Source of the DNA: Limnohabitans parvus II-B4
Lineage (GTDB): Bacteria; Pseudomonadota; Gammaproteobacteria; Burkholderiales; Burkholderiaceae_C
Direction: 5' to 3'
Assembly (NCBI RefSeq): GCF_003063455.1
Contig: NZ_NESN01000003.1
Location: forward strand, 310,001-374,000
Length of the DNA: 64,000 bases
Shown here piece by piece: positions 61,972 through 64,000 of the stretch. Positions within the stretch are counted from its first letter, which is position 1, and every line of letters begins with the position of its first letter. The notes under the pieces were generated by a model. It was not told where the DNA came from and searched no databases. It saw nothing but the letters and a program-made list of their open reading frames with translations. Made by a program: the position numbers and the translations under genes.

Positions 61972-63228
61972 TCATTCAACAGTGCCTTCCGGGTTTTCAA
62001 TCAGCAGCGCAATGCCTTGCCCACCGCCCACACAGGCGCTGGAGATGCCATAGCGCAAGCCGGAGCACTTGAGTTCGCGTGCCAGTGTGATCGTCAGTCG
62101 CACGCCAGTGCAGGCCAGCGGGTGGCCCAGGGCAATCGCGCCGCCGTTCACGTTGAGCTTGGCCAAGTCCAGGCCCAGTTCGCGGCCCACGGCCAGGGTT
62201 TGTGCGCCTTGGGCTTCGTTGATCTCAAAGCGGCCAATCTGGTCCAGCGTCAGGCCGGTGCGCTCCAGCAGCAGTCGGATGGCCGGTGCCGGGCCAATGC
62301 CCATGATCTCGGGCGGCACGCCCACAGCGGCAGCAGCCACCACGCGGGCCAGCGGCTTTTTGCCATGGGTTTTGGCATATGCACCCGATGTGACCACGCA
62401 AGCCGCAGCCGCATCGACCAGGGCTGCGCTGTTGCCACCGGTTTGCACGCCGCCTTCGTACACGGGCTTGAGTTTGGCCAGCACCTCGATCGGGGAGATG
62501 CGGGCGTGGGTGTCGGTGCTGACCTCGGTCACTTTGCCTTGCAGCTTGATGCCCCGGGCCTTGTAGCCTTCGAGTTCAAACTTTTCAGTGACCACAGGCA
62601 CGATTTCGCCCGCATGGAAACCGGCTGCTTGGGCGGCCACGGCCTTGGCAAACGAGTCGGAGGCGAACTGGTCCACCTCTTCGCGGGTGATGTTGTATTT
62701 TTTGGCCAGGTTCTCGGCGGTCTGGATCATGTTGATGCCCGCGGCCGGGTCCTTCAATGCTTCCCACATGTAGTCTTTGAAGCCCACGGGTGCGCCCAGC
62801 TTGAAGCCGGTGCGGTGGTCAAAGGCGGCAATCGGGTTGCGTGTCATGCTCTCGGTGCCGACGACCAGCGCCGCCTCGCACACGCCCGCTTCAATCTGTT
62901 CACCCGCTTGGCGGAACAGCTCAAAGCCGGTGCCACAAATGCGCTGGGTCATGATGGCGGGCACTTCTTGGGGCACGCCGGCATACAAGCCGATGTGGCG
63001 CGGCAAAAAGAACTGGTCAAAGTCGCCAGGGGCCATGTTGCCGGTGATGACCGAGCCGATCTCGGTGGGTGCAATGCCTGCGCGCTTCAAAGCTTCGCGT
63101 GCCGCCTTGATGCCCAGGTCCGTGGGGGAGATGTGACCCAGTGCGCCGCAGTAATCGACCATGGGCGTGCGCACGCCTTCGTGCATCCACACATCGGCAA
63201 ACGCGTTGAAAAATCCTTTGGCTGTCAT
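61972..63228 (-). CDS. Thiolase-family acetyl-CoA acetyltransferase
   Basis: 418-residue thiolase. Catalytic Cys98 (QRICGTGFELF), His369 (IALGHPLACTG) and Cys399 (SSACVGGGQG) are present. The usual NEAF motif that lines the active site reads NEAQ (FEINEAQGAQTL), an uncommon change that may alter substrate choice. It differs clearly from the BktB-type protein at 11739, with an additional N-terminal MTAKGFFNAFADVWMHEGVR. Probably cleaves the 3-ketoacyl-CoA made by the adjacent SDR. Flanked by palindromic repeats. Confidence 0.92.
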   Translation of the reverse strand: MTAKGFFNAFADVWMHEGVRTPMVDYCGALGHISPTDLGIKAAREALKRAGIAPTEIGSVITGNMAPGDFDQFFLPRHIGLYAGVPQEVPAIMTQRICGTGFELFRQAGEQIEAGVCEAALVVGTESMTRNPIAAFDHRTGFKLGAPVGFKDYMWEALKDPAAGINMIQTAENLAKKYNITREEVDQFASDSFAKAVAAQAAGFHAGEIVPVVTEKFELEGYKARGIKLQGKVTEVSTDTHARISPIEVLAKLKPVYEGGVQTGGNSAALVDAAAACVVTSGAYAKTHGKKPLARVVAAAAVGVPPEIMGIGPAPAIRLLLERTGLTLDQIGRFEINEAQGAQTLAVGRELGLDLAKLNVNGGAIALGHPLACTGVRLTITLARELKCSGLRYGISSACVGGGQGIALLIENPEGTVE

Positions 63229-63244
63229 TTTTTTCCTAGGGTTT

Positions 63245-63314
63245 TGTCATGCCCGACTTGATCGGGCATCCATGTTCATCGAAGGCATAGATACCCGCGT
63301 TCGCGGGTATGACA
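63245..63314. repeat. Dispersed palindromic repeat
   Basis: TGTCATGCCCGACTTGATCG, partner GGGCATCCATG, spacer TTCATCGAAGGCATAGA, TACCCGCGTTCGCGGGTATG and ACA. Nearly identical to the copies at 60953 and 61854. It lies between the ligase and thiolase genes, 10 bases from the ligase stop. Confidence 0.9.
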
Positions 63315-63324
63315 AATGAATGGT

Positions 63325-64000
63325 TTATGTTTGGGGTTTGACGATGTAGTGCAGTGTGTCGGCGTGCAGCGCCGCCACCGTGTCGGCGCGGTGCGTGAGC
63401 ACCGAGCGTTGGTTGATCGAGCCTTTGTCGGTGATCTCGCCCTTGTCAATGGTGGGTGGCTCACTCAGCAGGCACAGGCGGGCAATGCGGTTGGCGCTGC
63501 CGGTGCCGGTTTTGGCCAACTCGTTGACGATGTCCTGGAACTTGGCCAGCACCGGGGCGGAGGCCAGCACGTCGGACATGGGCACGTCTGCGCCCAGACC
63601 GCTGAGCGCACGCACAGCCGGTGTCGGGAAAATCATGGCACCGACTTCCTTCATGTTCAGGCCAGTGAGCACCGCGTCCTGGATGTAGGGTGCGCCTGCG
63701 GCGATGATCTTGCCGCGCAACGGGCCCACGCTCACAAAGGTGCCGGTGGCCAGCTTGAAGTCTTCGGCAATGCGGCCGTCGAACTTCAGGCCCAGGTGCA
63801 CATCGGTCTCGTCGATCCACTTGACCGCATCGCCGGTTTTGAAGAAGCCTTCTTCGTCAAAAGCGCCAGCAGTTTCTTCGGCGTTGCGCCAGTAGCCGGG
63901 GGTGATGTTGGGGCCGCGGTAGCGCACCTCGGTTTTGCCTTGCATGTCCACCAGCTTGAGTTCCAGTCCGGGGGTGGGCACGCCCAAGTCACCGGCATGC
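63325..64000 (-). CDS. Feruloyl-CoA synthase-like acyl-CoA ligase (5' end outside window)
   Basis: The C-terminal 224 or so residues of an AMP-forming ligase; the frame is still open at the window edge (HAGDLGVPTPGLELKLVDMQ), so the start lies to the right. It has VRYRGPNITPGYWRNAEET, the hinge/ribose-binding FDGRIAEDFKLATGTFVSVG and a C-terminus ending EITDKGSINQRSVLTHRAD with the catalytic-type Lys. This hinge sequence (GRIAEDFKLATGT) is typical of feruloyl-CoA synthases rather than fatty acyl ligases, so the substrate is likely an aromatic or hydroxycinnamic acid. First known step of the cluster to its left. Confidence 0.88.
   Translation of the reverse strand, partial: HAGDLGVPTPGLELKLVDMQGKTEVRYRGPNITPGYWRNAEETAGAFDEEGFFKTGDAVKWIDETDVHLGLKFDGRIAEDFKLATGTFVSVGPLRGKIIAAGAPYIQDAVLTGLNMKEVGAMIFPTPAVRALSGLGADVPMSDVLASAPVLAKFQDIVNELAKTGTGSANRIARLCLLSEPPTIDKGEITDKGSINQRSVLTHRADTVAALHADTLHYIVKPQT

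Noticed and set aside
1..64000. tRNA, rRNA or riboswitch genes
   Set aside because: No cloverleaf with conserved T-arm, ribosomal core sequence or known riboswitch core was recognised by reading; a covariance-model scan would be needed to exclude small RNAs.

Overview
The window looks like a chromosomal segment of a GC-rich betaproteobacterium of the order Burkholderiales, most likely family Comamonadaceae. This is inferred from gene content and remembered protein similarity: a BktB-type beta-ketothiolase, cyanophycin synthetase pair, fused LivM-LivG, TRAP and Liv transporters, and many acyl-CoA enzymes. No rRNA, tRNA, CRISPR array, complete insertion sequence or phage is visible. One stretch (about 20,520-22,670) is conspicuously AT-rich and looks acquired.

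Layout. 1-7,000: tail of an unidentified gene, then minus-strand fructose-1,6-bisphosphatase, aminopeptidase N, release factor 2 (with its programmed frameshift), a small exported protein and an alpha/beta hydrolase. 6,975-11,442 (plus): acyl-CoA synthetase, Tas-like aldo/keto reductase, YbaK, PlsY and a RidA-family protein, ending in a repeat cluster. 11,739-16,056 (minus): BktB thiolase, an SDR, and two multihaem cytochromes c. 16,150-20,438: GNAT, DusC, a lone Hpt protein, a Nudix hydrolase, an SDR and a Cys-rich protein. 20,644-22,666: AT-rich island encoding three or four predicted lipoproteins. 22,876-27,547: Trp-rich small protein, MltB, histone-deacetylase-like protein, enoyl-CoA hydratase and an MscS channel. 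27,624-30,506 (minus): TRAP transporter. 30,803-36,769 (plus): etfBA, acyl-CoA dehydrogenase, nitronate monooxygenase and a membrane acyltransferase. 36,772-44,522: cyanophycin locus, with cphA and a second cphA-like gene on the minus strand and, divergently, an unusual ABC transporter with a zinc ribbon plus a DUF1854 protein. 44,529-53,310: beta-CASP nuclease, dnaJ-dnaK-grpE with two heat-shock promoter candidates, an exported DUF3298-like protein, FKBP isomerase, FAH-family enzyme, and an OmpA-type lipoprotein gene with an amber codon in its signal sequence. 53,301-64,000 (minus): MarR regulator, acyl-CoA dehydrogenase, Liv-type ABC transporter, thioesterase, SDR, thiolase and the end of a feruloyl-CoA-synthase-like ligase.

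How the genes fit together. Acyl-CoA metabolism is the main theme: ligases, dehydrogenases, hydratase, SDR dehydrogenases and thiolases, with ETF as electron acceptor. The right-hand cluster reads as an import-activate-beta-oxidise unit, plausibly for aromatic or hydroxycinnamate-like acids, under a MarR regulator. The cyanophycin locus stores nitrogen and carries two accessory genes of unknown mechanism. A double-hairpin repeat of about 70 bp occurs at six sites between genes.

The observations most worth pursuing are the cyanophycin accessory genes, the degenerate Mur-ligase P-loop in the second CphA, the AT-rich lipoprotein island, the amber codon in the OmpA-type lipoprotein gene, the 28-bp palindrome ahead of etfBA, and a terminator inside the acyltransferase reading frame.
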